Source: Lunularia cruciata (lineage: Eukaryota; Streptophyta; Marchantiopsida; Lunulariales; Lunulariaceae). Taken from it: DNA of 64,000 nt. The notes under the pieces are model-generated. The model did no database searches. It was not told the DNA's origin and saw only the letters and a list, made by a program, of their open reading frames with translations. The position numbers and the translations under genes are program-made. The DNA lies in the NCBI GenBank assembly GCA_948567375.1, contig OX419759.1:25955493-26019492 (forward strand). Reading direction: 5' to 3'. This document shows, one piece after another, positions 1 to 11,674 of this stretch (the first letter of the stretch is position 1; every line of letters starts with the position of its first letter).

Positions 1-138
1 ATTTCCACTAGCTTATTGGAGGCCTGGGGACCGTATCATACTTGAATCCATCCTTGGTAGATGCCATCATCAAAAATTTTTTTCACATGGAGAAGTCAGA
101 TTCCACCCTTGTAATCCTTACTAAACTATGAGAATGTT

Positions 139-750
139 GTGTGGGGAAAAAATTTTACTATGGGCCCTATTCTTATGGTTATATTGAATTTTTTGTCTCT
201 AGGAGCCTTTGAGTTGAAGGAGAATCTAGTTAAAGAGGTAGCTCCAACATTGCAGATGCCAATCTTCAAGAAGAGTTATCAAGAAATGACCAAATGGATT
301 GGCATGCAATATGTGAGCCTGCATATGGTAACATAGTTGGTCTCACACTTTTCTAAGTGGACCAAGAAAGTATGGGAATACATCTTGAGCTTAAAAATGA
401 GCATACTTTTAGGATCCCAAGAGACTGAAATATGGAAACCCAAAGTAATAGAGGCTATGAGCAGCAAGAGGAAAAATACCACTAGCTTGGAGAAGGAAGT
501 CACTATCTCACAGATCCTAATCAAAGAAAAGAAGCTGAAAGTAATCCACAAAAAACCAGCTAGCAGTGGTGAGCAATTGGAGCCAGCCCCATTAAAAATG
601 AGAGGCTCATTATCAAAGGAGAAAGGGGTTTTTACAAAAGGGGCAACAAAGGAAACTAATGTCATCACCATTGACAATGACTCCTTGGGACCTTGGGATA
701 GTATACTATTCCTAGTAGAGCCAAGTAGGACTTTTGAAGAATCTCCCTAG
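139..750 (+). pseudogene. Unrecognised decayed coding remnant, lysine/serine-rich
   Basis: Two abutting open stretches (139-336 and 337-750) share a frame and are separated by one stop codon at 334-336, so they may once have been a single protein of about 200 residues. The first part is hydrophobic near its start. The second is rich in Lys, Ser and Glu and contains a run around KEKKLKVIHKKPASSGEQ. I recognise no domain. Further open fragments follow to about 1020. The style resembles the Lys/Glu-rich remnants at 60.2-61.4 kb, so a decayed repeat-family protein is more likely than a host gene. Function unknown. Confidence 0.25.
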
Positions 751-1119
751 AAAGAAGGAGATAAGGAGACCAATCTAATGTTGATGGTGCAAGCTAGACC
801 CAAGTTGCTTGAATTAGAACCTACCTTGTCCATAACATCATCAAGGAAGAAATTATTTCTTGTCCTAAAGAACACACCACTACTCTATACTTTGCCACAA
901 GTAACCCAATGTTTTGATAGAGGCCTATGTGTTGGTCAAGAGATTGCAAGAAGTTGGTCTCGTAGATTGTTACAAATGAAGGGCATTTGCCTTCATGCTA
1001 GACACTTTGGTAGATAACTTGGTGTCTAATGAAGAATTCACATAATGAGTAGACAACCTAAATGAGGAATGGAAGCAAGGCCTAACTTATGTATTGATAG
1101 ATATTAGATGTTGAGCATT

Positions 1120-1700
1120 GGCTCACACTCAGATCATTGAGCTATGGGAAGAGCTAGAAGAGCTCACCAAAGAAAATGATAGTAGGTTACACAAAGTAGA
1201 GACTGCCTAGAATGAGAAAGCAACATCTCTATAGTTATTTTTTGACCTCCTTTAGGGGGAGGCTTAGAGAGGAGTCATAGATTCTTAGCGCCAACTCCAA
1301 TCTGTCTGGACAGATAAGACTACCTCCAACCAGCAATTAGAAAACGTCCAAAAGAAGGAGATGAACTAGAAGGAGAACTCTATGAACTCCAAGATCAAGT
1401 ACCCCATGATAAGGAGAACTCCAATGCCAAGATACAAGAACTTATGTAGCAGTTGATGCTTCTTGCAAGGAGACAAAAGAGTTGAAGGTAGTATGGTCTA
1501 CATTGGAAGCAAAAGTCTCAACTTTGAAGACAAAAATGAGCATTGGACAAGAGGTCCAAAATGTTTTGAAGAGAGAGATAGATTCTCTTCCTTCCACAAT
1601 AAATATGCTTTTTATAAAGAGGGCCTTGTACAAGAAGGACCTTCTTTACTACAAGGAGACAAGGAAGGAGGAGCAATTTGAGGTCAAAGCATAACAGAAA
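1120..1700 (+). pseudogene. Decayed coiled-coil-like remnant
   Basis: Short open fragments in several frames carry heptad-like Glu/Lys/Leu text, for example ELWEELEELTKEND near 1140 and the 70-codon frame 1482-1694. That frame ends with a Tyr-Tyr-Lys-rich segment (LLYYKETRKEEQ). A similar segment (KIAYYKDRTKEV) lies near 61255-61290, which suggests the two window ends carry copies of one repeat family. Many stop codons interrupt it and no intact product can be read. No known domain is recognised. Confidence 0.25.
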
Positions 1701-2737
1701 TCTCAAAAGAAGCTCACTATACAAAATTGGAAATTTGACCATAGGATAAACCAACTACTCCATTTTATTGACTGGAATAAGTTGGAAGGTCCAACCATGG
1801 TGGAGAACTCCAAAGCAAAAGAGGACAAGGAGAATCTAGAGGAAGATAGCCAGATAGATCAACAAGAGAGGGATCCAAGAAGGAAGGGCTTGATTTTGAC
1901 AAGGTGGATCACTCAAATGAGATGCATAAGAGTAATCTTATAAGGAGTTTCTCTATTGTATCAACTTCTTCCAAGCCCAATACTCCCCAAGATAATATGG
2001 GAAGTCAACAAGGCTTGATCATAACCCTCCTAGTAGAGCAGGTCTAAGGTCACTCAGAGAAGAGGCCAAGTAGGCAAAGAGCAGTCTCATAGATATTGGA
2101 CTTGAGGAGAGGAAGTCTATGACAAAAAGGACAGTCACAACTATGGACACTATCCACCCCAAGTCCTAGAGCTCCAAGGAGATTGACATGCTGACTCGGG
2201 GAGAGTTGGTGATCAATTAGTATAAGAATATAGAGAGCTTAGTGGAAGCAACCTGCATAGTGGACCTCCTAGAGCCTATATGAAAGGGAGTGCCTCAAGA
2301 TCAAGTAGAGAAGATAACATGCTGGCCATTATAAAATAAGAAATGAACCAACTTAGCTCATATGTTGATGAAGAAGATACTACAAGAAGAACAGTGCAGC
2401 ATTTTAAACCAAGGGAGGTTGCAAGATCTTCTATGGGGATGCCCTTAAGGCTTGTTGAGTAGGACCAATTATCACTAGAGGTCATGGAATTGGTATGCCA
2501 ATTAGTAAAGAATACGGTGGTGATTACAGATGACTTTCCTTTCTTCATGAGTATTTCTCAAGCCCTAGAGTTCCTAGGGCCCGAAGGGCCAATTGAGGTG
2601 GTACCAAGGATGTAGGAGATCCTAAGCCTTTAACATTGCATATGGGATGTAATAACAATATAGGCAACCAGGTGGGATGACTCTATGCCCCTAAAGATCA
2701 TAAAGAGGGTTCCTCAAGAGCTAAGGGGATTCCAAGA

Positions 2738-3099
2738 ATGGCTCAAGTTGGTAATCTTGCAACACCACGGGTCAAGTTACACCCCATTTTTGTCACCACC
2801 CAATTATTAATCATGACATTTTGAGCCTCGATGATCATTTAATATCCATAAAATAGAAGAATCCGCCTAAGCCTTGTGCCAAGAAGATAAGGAGTAGTTT
2901 GCATGATATCCCTTCCTAATGGCTCAAGTTGGTAATCTTGCAACACCACAGGTCAAGTTACACCCCATTTTTGTCACCACCCAATTATTAATCATGACAT
3001 TTTGAGCCTTGATGATCATTTAATATCCATCAAATAGAAGAATCCACCTAATCCTTATGCCAAGAAGATAAGGAGTAGTTTGCATGATATCCCTTCCTA
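2738..3099. repeat. Tandem duplication, about 181-bp unit x2
   Basis: The block starting GGCTCAAGTTGGTAATC at about 2740 recurs at 2921-2922 with only a few substitutions. Both copies end in a segment reading GCATGATATCCCTTCCTA. The near identity, set in heavily decayed flanking sequence, shows the duplication is much younger than the flanks. Confidence 0.85.
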
Positions 3100-3562
3100 C
3101 CACAACCAACATTACACATGATATGCATGTGGATGTTTTTTCTACCTTCAATAGGCTACAAAGAGAACCTCTAACTTTTACTTTGGTACAACAAGTCTAC
3201 AAATTTGACTTGGTCTTCCTCATTACGAGAGCAACAATAAACCAACATGCCATGTTATGGGCAATCATTGGTATAGATTAGTTCTCCATGTTATGTGCTT
3301 GGGGAATGGAGTTTGAGATCTCTTCAAAACCTGATGTGTACTAGTAGAAGGATTACTATGGAAGGACCTCTTATTAGAGTATCTCCATGAGTTAATATAT
3401 GTAGCAATCAACTTCCTGTACTTTATTCTAAGGTACTAAGTAGATCATTTGAAGCTAGTGAACCAAGGCCTAACATAGAAGCTAGACCTCTATCCTAGAC
3501 GGAAGAATGTTAACACAAAATGCCAATGCCAAAATTACCCAGATCTTCTAGGATATCAGATT

Positions 3563-4790
3563 TTGGTCTGCATGCCATGCCTCTATCAATTCAAATCCCA
3601 AATCTCAAACAATGCCAATCAGCACAATAGTCCAAGAGTTAAGGACCATGTTTCAACAATTGGGACAAAGAACCCATACCAACGTTGTTCCCACCTTGGA
3701 AGTTCCTTTGACGGTCTTAGAGAAGCAAGTGCAACACTCCAGAATACATCCCTTCAAATATTCATTGTAGTACAAGACATTGAGCAGTTGTATGATCAAG
3801 TATTTTGACAAGAAGTGGGATGCAGATCTCAATGATGAGGAAGAAGACTCTAGTGATCTCAATGGTCCCAAAGCTATTGCATACATATGAAAGTCAAAGA
3901 AGCCTGGAGTTAAAGGATTGCCTATACCCTTTCACTTAGAATGGGGAGATCCAAGTAAGAAGTCCAATTATTCTTTTAGCTATACATGAGAATACACAAG
4001 AATTATGTGCTCAGACCAGATATAATCCCTCATGCAATATTCTTCTTAAAAAACCATGCAAGGTTCGTGGTTCCAACCGATAGCTTGTCATTTTGGTTGT
4101 CACTTAGTACCCTAAGACCTATGCCTCTAGCAATCAACATCAAAGACATGGAATCCATTGGACTCTCCACTCCATTGGATGTTTTTCCTAGAGGTCTTAA
4201 GGAGCAATTGAAGGAAGCCTGGACTTGGATATGTCATTGCACATATGGAATCCAACACTCTTCTTATGTGAAGAAGCCACATTGTTGGCCAAAGGTACGA
4301 GCCTACCATATTGGAGTACATGAAACAATGGATATGCTAGAAATGTGCTAGGAGTTGTGGTATGCAACTCAAGACCCAATAGTTGTCCAAGCAATTGTTT
4401 TTTGCAAGACCTTGGCTCTATTATATCACCACTTACATTGTGGCAATATCAAAGAAGGCAGCTCTATCAACCCTTTTTGAGATGAAATCAACAATATCAC
4501 CTTCATGTACCTTTTAGAATAAGCAAACATGTGGAGTTGTCATTTAGGAAGGGCCTTGGAGTTGGCTCACATAGATGGATTCATCCTAGTACAAGATACA
4601 ATCTTCAAGGATTATCAAGAAATAGATCATACATGCATCTACTACCGGATGAGAGCAGAATTCTTCCCTTTTGCAAACAAGTGAAAGAAGACGAGATAGG
4701 CTTCAAAGGGGCTTGCTCAGAAGACAAGGACTTAGGAGAGGGTTGTGTCATCTAGGCAAACTAGTTGTTGAGGGCCATGTTGGTTGCAAG
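3563..4790 (+). pseudogene. Unrecognised decayed coding remnant
   Basis: Open fragments at 3563-3808, 3986-4351 and 4531-4755 lie on the plus strand with stops and frame changes between them. The middle one (121 codons) is the longest and is followed in frame, past a stop, by another readable stretch to about 4480. The text looks protein-like rather than random but matches no domain I can name. It could belong to the same decayed element as the remnants upstream. Confidence 0.25.
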
Positions 4791-4799
4791 CAAGTAATA

Positions 4800-5461
4800 G
4801 CTATAGGGATTAAAGTATGGGACTTCCACTATGGGTGAGTCACTATGAGACTTCCACAATAAGATCTAACAATCCAACTATGGAGTGTTCTTATTGTGGG
4901 AAATTGAAGTGTTCTTATTGGGTCCATGATTCCTCTCTATGGGATGCATAGAGAGTAGGTAGAGATTGCTATGAGCATGTAAAATAGTAGGACAAAGTTA
5001 AGTAGATAATGAATGCAAAGGTGACACATTGACTCACTTAGGTAGCATAATCTAGATTAGAATCAAGAATTAGGAGCCAATTGGCATTTATGGGAATGGC
5101 ATTTGAAGGAAATGGCCATTGCATAAGAACTATTGGGATGGAAGTAGAAAAAAATATTTAGGGTTTGACCTCACTTATATAAGCTTAGTCTACTATGGAG
5201 TTGGTTGTTGATGATTCTTCATGAGTCGATTGATATGTTATATAGTAGAGATTGGGTGTTAACTATCAAAGGGGAGGACTCGGCATAAAGGAGGAAGCAT
5301 GTTACTCAATATCAGAGTGTCCCTCATAGGACGGGAGGATGACACTTATGTTGTATGTGATAGCCTGCAACAAAGATATATAATATCTAAATACCTTGTC
5401 CTATCACTTTTTCTCAAGTACTTGTATGGATGATTACTAGCAATGATGTATGATAAGGTGC
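4800..5461. other. Spacer left of the Tigger element, no gene seen
   Basis: Nothing recognisable. Frames are short on both strands. The sequence runs up to the TA target dinucleotide at 5462-5463. Confidence 0.5.
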
Positions 5462-5463
5462 TA

Positions 5464-5481
5464 CAGTAGAACCTGTCTAAA
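5464..5481 (+). repeat. Tigger left terminal inverted repeat
   Basis: CAGTAGAACCTGTCTAAA, directly after the TA at 5462-5463. It is the exact reverse complement of the right end at 7507-7524. Confidence 0.92.
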
Positions 5482-5671
5482 GTGATACTGTCTAAACTAA
5501 TAACCTCCATAAATAAATATTTGACACCGGTCCGGAGTATGTCCCCTTGCTTGAACTAATAACCCTCTATTGGTTGATATTCAATACTTTTTATTGGTCC
5601 GACAACTTTTGTAAACTAATATACATTATATAAAAAATATAAAAAGTGGAATTGCAGCTGGATAATATTGC

Positions 5672-7325
5672 CTACTTGCGCTGGAAATAATCCTGAATGC
5701 CCCTCTGGACCATCTGGCACGTCCTCAGAGTGCCCATGCTCTCCTTCATCTTTTGCAGCGCCGAGATGAACTTGCCATTGTCGCCTGCAATCTGCAGCCA
5801 GAAAGTCTCCAGTGACTGGATCATTGCCTGAGCTTCCTTGGCTGACACAAGAATGACTTCCTCACTGTCATCATCATTGGCCTCGCCTTTGTCATCATCC
5901 TGGAGAAGATGATCTTCGATGACCTCGTCAATGTTAGGAGTGTAGGTAACCACATCTTCATCCGGATAGTTAAGCAGGTTATGGATTTCCATCGGATTGA
6001 AGCCTTGTGATCTGAGACTCGAGCTCAACAACGACTTCTTGATCAAGAAGTTCCTCTTTGTTATGCTGTTCCTGTTGTGTGCCAGGAACAGTGCGGATTT
6101 TGCAGTGACCAAAGCAGTTGCGGATGGTCTCAGGCTTGACGTCATTATTCCAGGCGGGAACAGCCATCCTGATGGCTTCAAGGATATCAATTTTTTCTGG
6201 CTCAGCGACTCCATCTTCGAGACGCTGCAGCAGGACACGGCTAAATTGGCGATGGTAGTAGGCCTTCAGATTGCGGATGATTCCAACGTCACAAGGTTGC
6301 AGCTTTGACGTCATGTTTGGGGGAAGGTAGAAAACCATGGTGTTATGCAGTTGAATGTGGCTTGGAAGCTTGTGAAGAGGGATGTGGGGGCTACAATTGT
6401 CAAGAATGAGCAGAACTTTCATGTTAGCCATGCGGCGATCAAATGCTTTGAGCCACTCCAAAAAAATTGTCTGTGTCATCCAAGCCTTGGAATTATTGCA
6501 ATAAGTGCAACCGAGGTTGGCCATGTTGATGTTCTTGAAGCACCACGGGCTTTTGGATTTGCCAATGACCAAAAGGGAAAGCTTGTCAGAATCGTCTCTG
6601 TTGCAGTAGACGGCAAGGGTCAGGCGCTCTTTGTGTTGCTTTTTGCCCTTGAGTTGCTTAGTTGCCAAGGAATTGTCCGCCTTAATAAAATAATACAATG
6701 TTTGTGTTAGCTTGCTGCGCTAACCACACACCAAAACAACCCAAACCAAAATGTTACCAACCTGCATTCTATAAAAAAAGTCCCGTCTCGTCCATGTTGT
6801 AAATGTCGCACCACTCAAACTTGTCCAATATCTCCTTGATTTTGGGTCGCTCATCCTCGATGAGATTGACATCAACAGATCCACTCTCGCCAAAGCGGCA
6901 GAATGAGTGGATTCCATGGCAAGCCTTCAAGGCTTCCAGCCATCCGTTGGAAAACTCAAAGTGGGCGTGATCCAGATAAAAGCGATCTAATATTTTTATG
7001 CCATTCTCCTTGATTAGGTCGCCACTCATGTTGACGCGCTCCTGGTTTGCTATAAACCATTCCATCAAAGCGGATTCCATCAATTGATATTTCACCGTCC
7101 GCTGATGCTTTGTAGAAAGGTTGGGAGATTGGGTCTTCTCAAGCACATCAGCTGATTGCTTCAATGTGGTCGAGATCGTACCCTGGCTGACCTTGACATT
7201 ATGCTCAGTTTCAAGCCAGGACCTGAGTTGATTCTGTGTGAGGGTAGGTTCTTCTATTTGTGCTCACATAGAGCAATGCGGACTTTATCTGACATTGTGG
7301 TGTGTTGTGCTCCACGGCAAGGCAT
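5672..7325 (-). pseudogene. Tigger/pogo-like transposase, three frame breaks, one intron
   Basis: Cut-and-paste transposase of the DDE superfamily, about 524 codons once frames are followed. The start is the ATG at 7325-7323 or the next in-frame one at 7295-7293. Seen in order: an N-terminal helix-turn-helix/CENP-B-like region (SLRSWLETEHN-like text, VSQGTISTTLKQS); the first catalytic Asp in NMDETGLF (near 6790); an 81-bp GT-AG phase-0 intron at 6681-6761; the second Asp in LLILDNCSPHIP; the third in KLQPCDVGIIRNLK; and an acidic C-terminal tail with LLNYPDED. The frame breaks by one base at an A run (plus 7257-7259), at the 7-A run 6773-6779, and near 5985-6015. All three catalytic Asp residues remain. 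It is either a recently dead copy or one with assembly indels; as written it cannot yield full-length protein. Confidence 0.88.
6681..6761 (-). other. Short intron in the Tigger transposase
   Basis: On the minus strand the exon ends ATGCAG and is followed by GTTGGTAAC. The intron ends TTTTATTAAG before GCGGACAAT. Removing 81 bases joins the reading text FYRMQ to ADNSLATK, which is the continuity expected after the first catalytic Asp. Confidence 0.75.
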
Positions 7326-7506
7326 GGTGGTGATGGTGTGGTTGTAGTGTGTTGTTGGGATGGGTTTAGACTGATTCTGGGGTGGTCTCGAGTTGCAAAA
7401 TTATCCCCCTGATCAAAAAAATCAATTAATTTGATCATGTGGGTCACCTTGTCTAATGTAATAACCTCTATAAACTAATACTCAACCCCGGTCCCGTCAT
7501 TATTAG

Positions 7507-7524
7507 TTTAGACAGGTTCTACTG
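7507..7524 (-). repeat. Tigger right terminal inverted repeat
   Basis: Reads TTTAGACAGGTTCTACTG on the plus strand, the reverse complement of the left terminus. It is followed by the TA duplication at 7525-7526. Confidence 0.92.
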
Positions 7525-7526
7525 TA

Positions 7527-10500
7527 TTGTTAATCATTGATACCCTTGACCACTCTACGGGATGTCCCGTAGTTCTTGCATAGTGCAAGGATTGATTGAC
7601 AAAGAGTGACAACTGAGGAGGTCGACGGGCTCACATGGATTACAAACCTGCAAGCCATCTCCTCTTTTAAGTGTCCCATGATAGACCTTGTCTTGTAGCA
7701 TGGATACTCGTAGTACAAAAATCCTGCCCACCATTCCTCCCCAAGCCCAGAGAAGGGCAGGCCATGTAAGGACTGTCCCGCAATTCCTTTGTCATGTAGT
7801 GTCTTGTAGCCAAATTGCGGGTTAGATCCTGCACACCGACACTTGTTTCATATGAGTTTAAACCAAATAAATTTTAGTTTGAAGTTAAAATAATATCATC
7901 CTAAATTAAGAAGAGTAGATAGATTTATTTACCACATTGCTAAGAGTATAACTCTTAACTGAGAAGGGTAGAAAAAGTACAACTCATAATCATTTGAATT
8001 CAAAATAATTTTTATTGCATATTGCATAATTGCATATTTTTATTTTTATTTTTACTTTTAGGGAGAATATATTTAAATATAGATCTTAGAATGTAGATCT
8101 TTATTTACCACCGTGCTAAGAGTATAACTCTTAATTGAGAAGGGTAGAAAAAGTACAACTCATAATCATTTAAATTCAAAATAATTTTAAATAAAATTTT
8201 ATATTTAAATATAAATATATGCATATTTTTATTTTTATTTTTATTTTTAGGGGTAATATATTTAAATATAGATCTTAGAATGTAGATCTTAAAACATAAA
8301 CAAGTCTTTTACATTCAGTTCAAGATAAAATTTAAAAATCTAAATTTTTCTTTATTCAATTTAATATTCCTTTCTTATCTAGAATATTTAAATTCTTGAT
8401 TTATTAAATAAAATTTAACACCATATCTTTAACTTAAATTTAATTAGAATAATAATTTAATTAATTATTAAAATAATTTTCTGGTCTCGCGTCCCTCAAA
8501 CCTGCAAGGAGAGTTTAGGATGGTGCATCTGCTCAAGTATAGCAAAAGATCACCTCGCCAAATTAAAAAATTCAATCGCTAGCTGGTGAGCTCTTTTATA
8601 ATTGATAAAGTAGATAGTAGAAAGTTTATGAAAGATCATCTCATTTTGTACAAGCAATCCCTATCTTTAGGTAAGTCTCCAATATCTAAGCGTATAAACA
8701 TATTTTATTTTGGTACAAAAATCTTAAGTCTATTAATCTAATATCAATTAGTTTTGAAGTATATGGTCGGTTTAAATTTTCTAAGTATATTTGATTAATC
8801 ATCATGATAATTTTACGTTTATAAATATTATTTCTTTCTTAATATATGTTAATATTTTAATTTGATTATTATTTATTTATTTTTGTATTATTTATATCCT
8901 AAATTTTATACAAAGACATTCCAAATATTTATAACACGTTTCTATCAGCCTAAAAATTTTTTATTTTTTTTTTAATCATACCTTTTTTGTTCAATTCGTT
9001 GAGTGGTTTCAACCATACTCAAACCAGTCTATTTCAAACCAGACTTGGTTTGATGTTATAGTTAGATAGATTGAGAGGATAACTAGAGCGGTGTCTAACC
9101 TCTGAACTGATGCTATGGGTTCAGCATCAGCTCAAGCTTCTTGCTAATTGAAAATATAGATTATTCGACATCATTTAATCTCCTTGCTAATTATCCCCAT
9201 GAGAATACATAACGTTTTCACTTCGCTTCTGTATGTAAAATATCATGTCAGAATAATTGATTTTATTCTAGGTGGTTTGTATGCGCTAACAAAGCTTCGT
9301 AGCTTCTGACGGTGAGATGATTGGTTCATGTTGTTTGATAGATTGTTGACATTTAGGGATAACTTTCCTATTCTGTTGGATTAATTATCAGTTCATTTGT
9401 AAGGTTGATGGCACTATTATTGTAAATAATATCTTCATCTGGAGATGATTTGTCTTTTATGTGATATGAATGCATGATCAATGAGTTTTATGTATTTCAT
9501 GGCTTTTATTTTGACTTTTAGATAGCTATGAAATGTTGCTTATCATTCATATCCCTCCCTTAATTGATTCTGAGTTAGATCGTATGAAACCATTACAACA
9601 AAAGCTATAATACAAACCATCTTACAGAAAAGCCAGTTTACGCAGTGTTACCATATTATCCTATCAATGTCACAATGTCACAAGGGTTGATTCTTATCTG
9701 TATTAATTGGATTAATTCCATAACGCTCCATGATAAATTCGTTTTAAGAAATTTTAGTATGATAAATACATAATAAACAGTAAACGTTGTTGTCTGAATT
9801 GTTTGGATGATGCCATCTAAAATATGAATGGTGTGTAATATGTATCACAGTTGTAAATGCTTCATCTAAAAGATATATTAAATTTAGAATGTAATAAAAT
9901 TCAAAACAGTCGATAAAAATATACATTCAATTCTAGCTATTATACTAATTACTTTTCTAAAACTCTTGGCTTCTTCCACTCCTTATTACTACATTTGATT
10001 TCATGAGAAGTAAATGTATGTCTCGTCTTGGAGGTAAAATGAACCAAGCATGCCTCTCCTTTCAATATTTTAGTGCGGTTTTTGCATAAAATTAGACCTT
10101 TTAGAAAGGATTTTTAGTTTGAAAACCAAGAGCTTAACATAAAAAGAGATATGCTAAATATCTTCCTCTCTTCCTCTTCACTTATAATTCTAAAGGAAGA
10201 TATATTTTAAGGCTAAAATGTAGCTAGACAATGGAGATGTATTCATTTATATTTTTTGAAGAATGAAATATTCTAAAACCTAAATTATAAATAGGAAAAA
10301 GAGATTTATGCATATCATCCTTTGTAATAAATTTCTTTTTATTTAAAAAAAAGTTTAAAGTGTAAAGCAATCTAACGAGATCTAAGATGTGGATCATCTT
10401 CTAAATCATCTAATACCTAAAGATAATTTTCTCAAATATGACTCGTTAAAAAATATCTTGCATTGAGAATCATGAGTGTATTCTTGATTGTTATAAATTC

Positions 10501-11600
10501 TACAATTTACAACCAGAAAAAATTGTATATATATATAATATGTGTATCATCTTCAGAAATTAAATAGATTCAATAAATTTATCAAGTTATAAATATTCAA
10601 GGACTAATTTTCATTTTAAAATGAAAATTACTATGTACAGGTGTTATATTATTATTAGTTTGGTCTTGAATTTTCCAATTTACAACTAAAACATAACCTG
10701 TCCTTGATTTTATTTTTTTTAATTTAATTTACAAGGCATAATGAACTTGTTATTGGTTGTTGTAAGAAGGTATTTTATAGAAATAACTAAGCCATAGGAC
10801 TTTCAATTTCAAAAATAATTTTTTATTATAAAATTTACATTAAAAGACTATTCTAAGATATACTACTTAATCTAAAAAAAATCCAACTTCTGGACTTAGA
10901 TTTAACTATCAATATAAATTTAGTAAAATAGAAATATGTCTAACATCAATCTGAAAGTATCATGAGTTCACTATAAATTTTATAATATATTTGATTAATT
11001 ATTTTAATTATTTTTTAATATTCCATACCTAATCTATTAATATGTTGATTTTAAGTATTTCTGAAAATAAATATAAATATCTATATTAAGATTAATAACA
11101 TTTACACAAATAAAAAGAAGTGGATTCTAGAGTATTCTAGACTCCACTATTCATAGTAAAACTCTATAATCAAATTAATTCTTCACTATAATTCTTTTTG
11201 AAACTGGTAGACTGATTCCTCTTAATATCCTGTAATTGTAATGGACTTGTTTTGCAAAAAATTGAAGATTGTTGTAGTAACGACTATCACAGTCCATATG
11301 CTGGAGTTATCTAGTGTAAGGTGATCGTATATTGACCATGGTGTTCAATGATAACTTTTAGAATTCTATGTTTGTTGAACAAATGTAATTTGAAGTGGGA
11401 AGATAATCTTATCCATTCTATTCGGATAGATGCTATAAACAAGAACAAACTTAAAGAAGTTCGTTCTAAGAAACTTGAACCTAATTAAAGTGTCTTTCAC
11501 AGCATTGCGACGCCTAATCGACAGTGAACGTTGAACGTGAATGTGCTGTCTGAATATGACCGTAGTGATGAGCAACTCACGAGATGAATCATGAAGTATC
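7527..11600. other. AT-rich spacer, no gene seen
   Basis: Apart from the tandem duplication at 7925-8289, nothing recognisable. Frames are short on both strands, with long A/T runs and no transposon ends that I can pair. Confidence 0.55.
7925..8289. repeat. Tandem duplication, about 176-189-bp unit x2
   Basis: Unit 1 begins TTATTTACCACATTGCTAAG at 7925 and unit 2 begins TTATTTACCACCGTGCTAAG at 8101. Both end in ATCTTAGAATGTAGATCT. Unit 2 is longer in its middle because of an A/T-rich expansion. Confidence 0.85.
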
Positions 11601-11674
11601 TGTGTTTCCTTCGCCAAAACCAAGGCCTGTAAATGAGCGCGCGGTGATGACCGTATGGTACAATACGAGCCCAC

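Larger units (their letters stand above)
5464..7524 (-). mobile_element. Tigger/pogo-type DNA transposon, structurally complete
   Basis: The element is 2,061 bp and flanked by TA at 5462-5463 and 7525-7526, the target duplication of the Tc1/mariner/pogo superfamily. Its terminal inverted repeats begin CAGTAGAACCTGTCTAAA on both sides. A second inner motif (CTAATAACC, and a CCGGTCC / GACCGGG block) recurs near both ends. The transposase gene lies on the minus strand between the ends. CAG-starting termini, TA duplication and a pogo-like transposase together point to the Tigger group. All structural parts are present; only the coding frame is broken. Confidence 0.93.

Noticed and set aside
279-677. 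A 132-codon minus-strand frame with hydrophobic stretches
   Set aside because: It overlaps the plus-strand remnant at 337-750 and shows no conservation or motif; hydrophobic text here is the complement of Lys/Glu-rich codons.
2738-3099. CRISPR-like or clustered repeat array
   Set aside because: Two long direct copies without spacers in a plant-like setting; it is a simple tandem duplication.
5997-6710. Plus-strand open frames of 103 and 121 codons
   Set aside because: They overlap the Tigger transposase on the opposite strand, whose text is clearly recognisable; these are antisense shadows.
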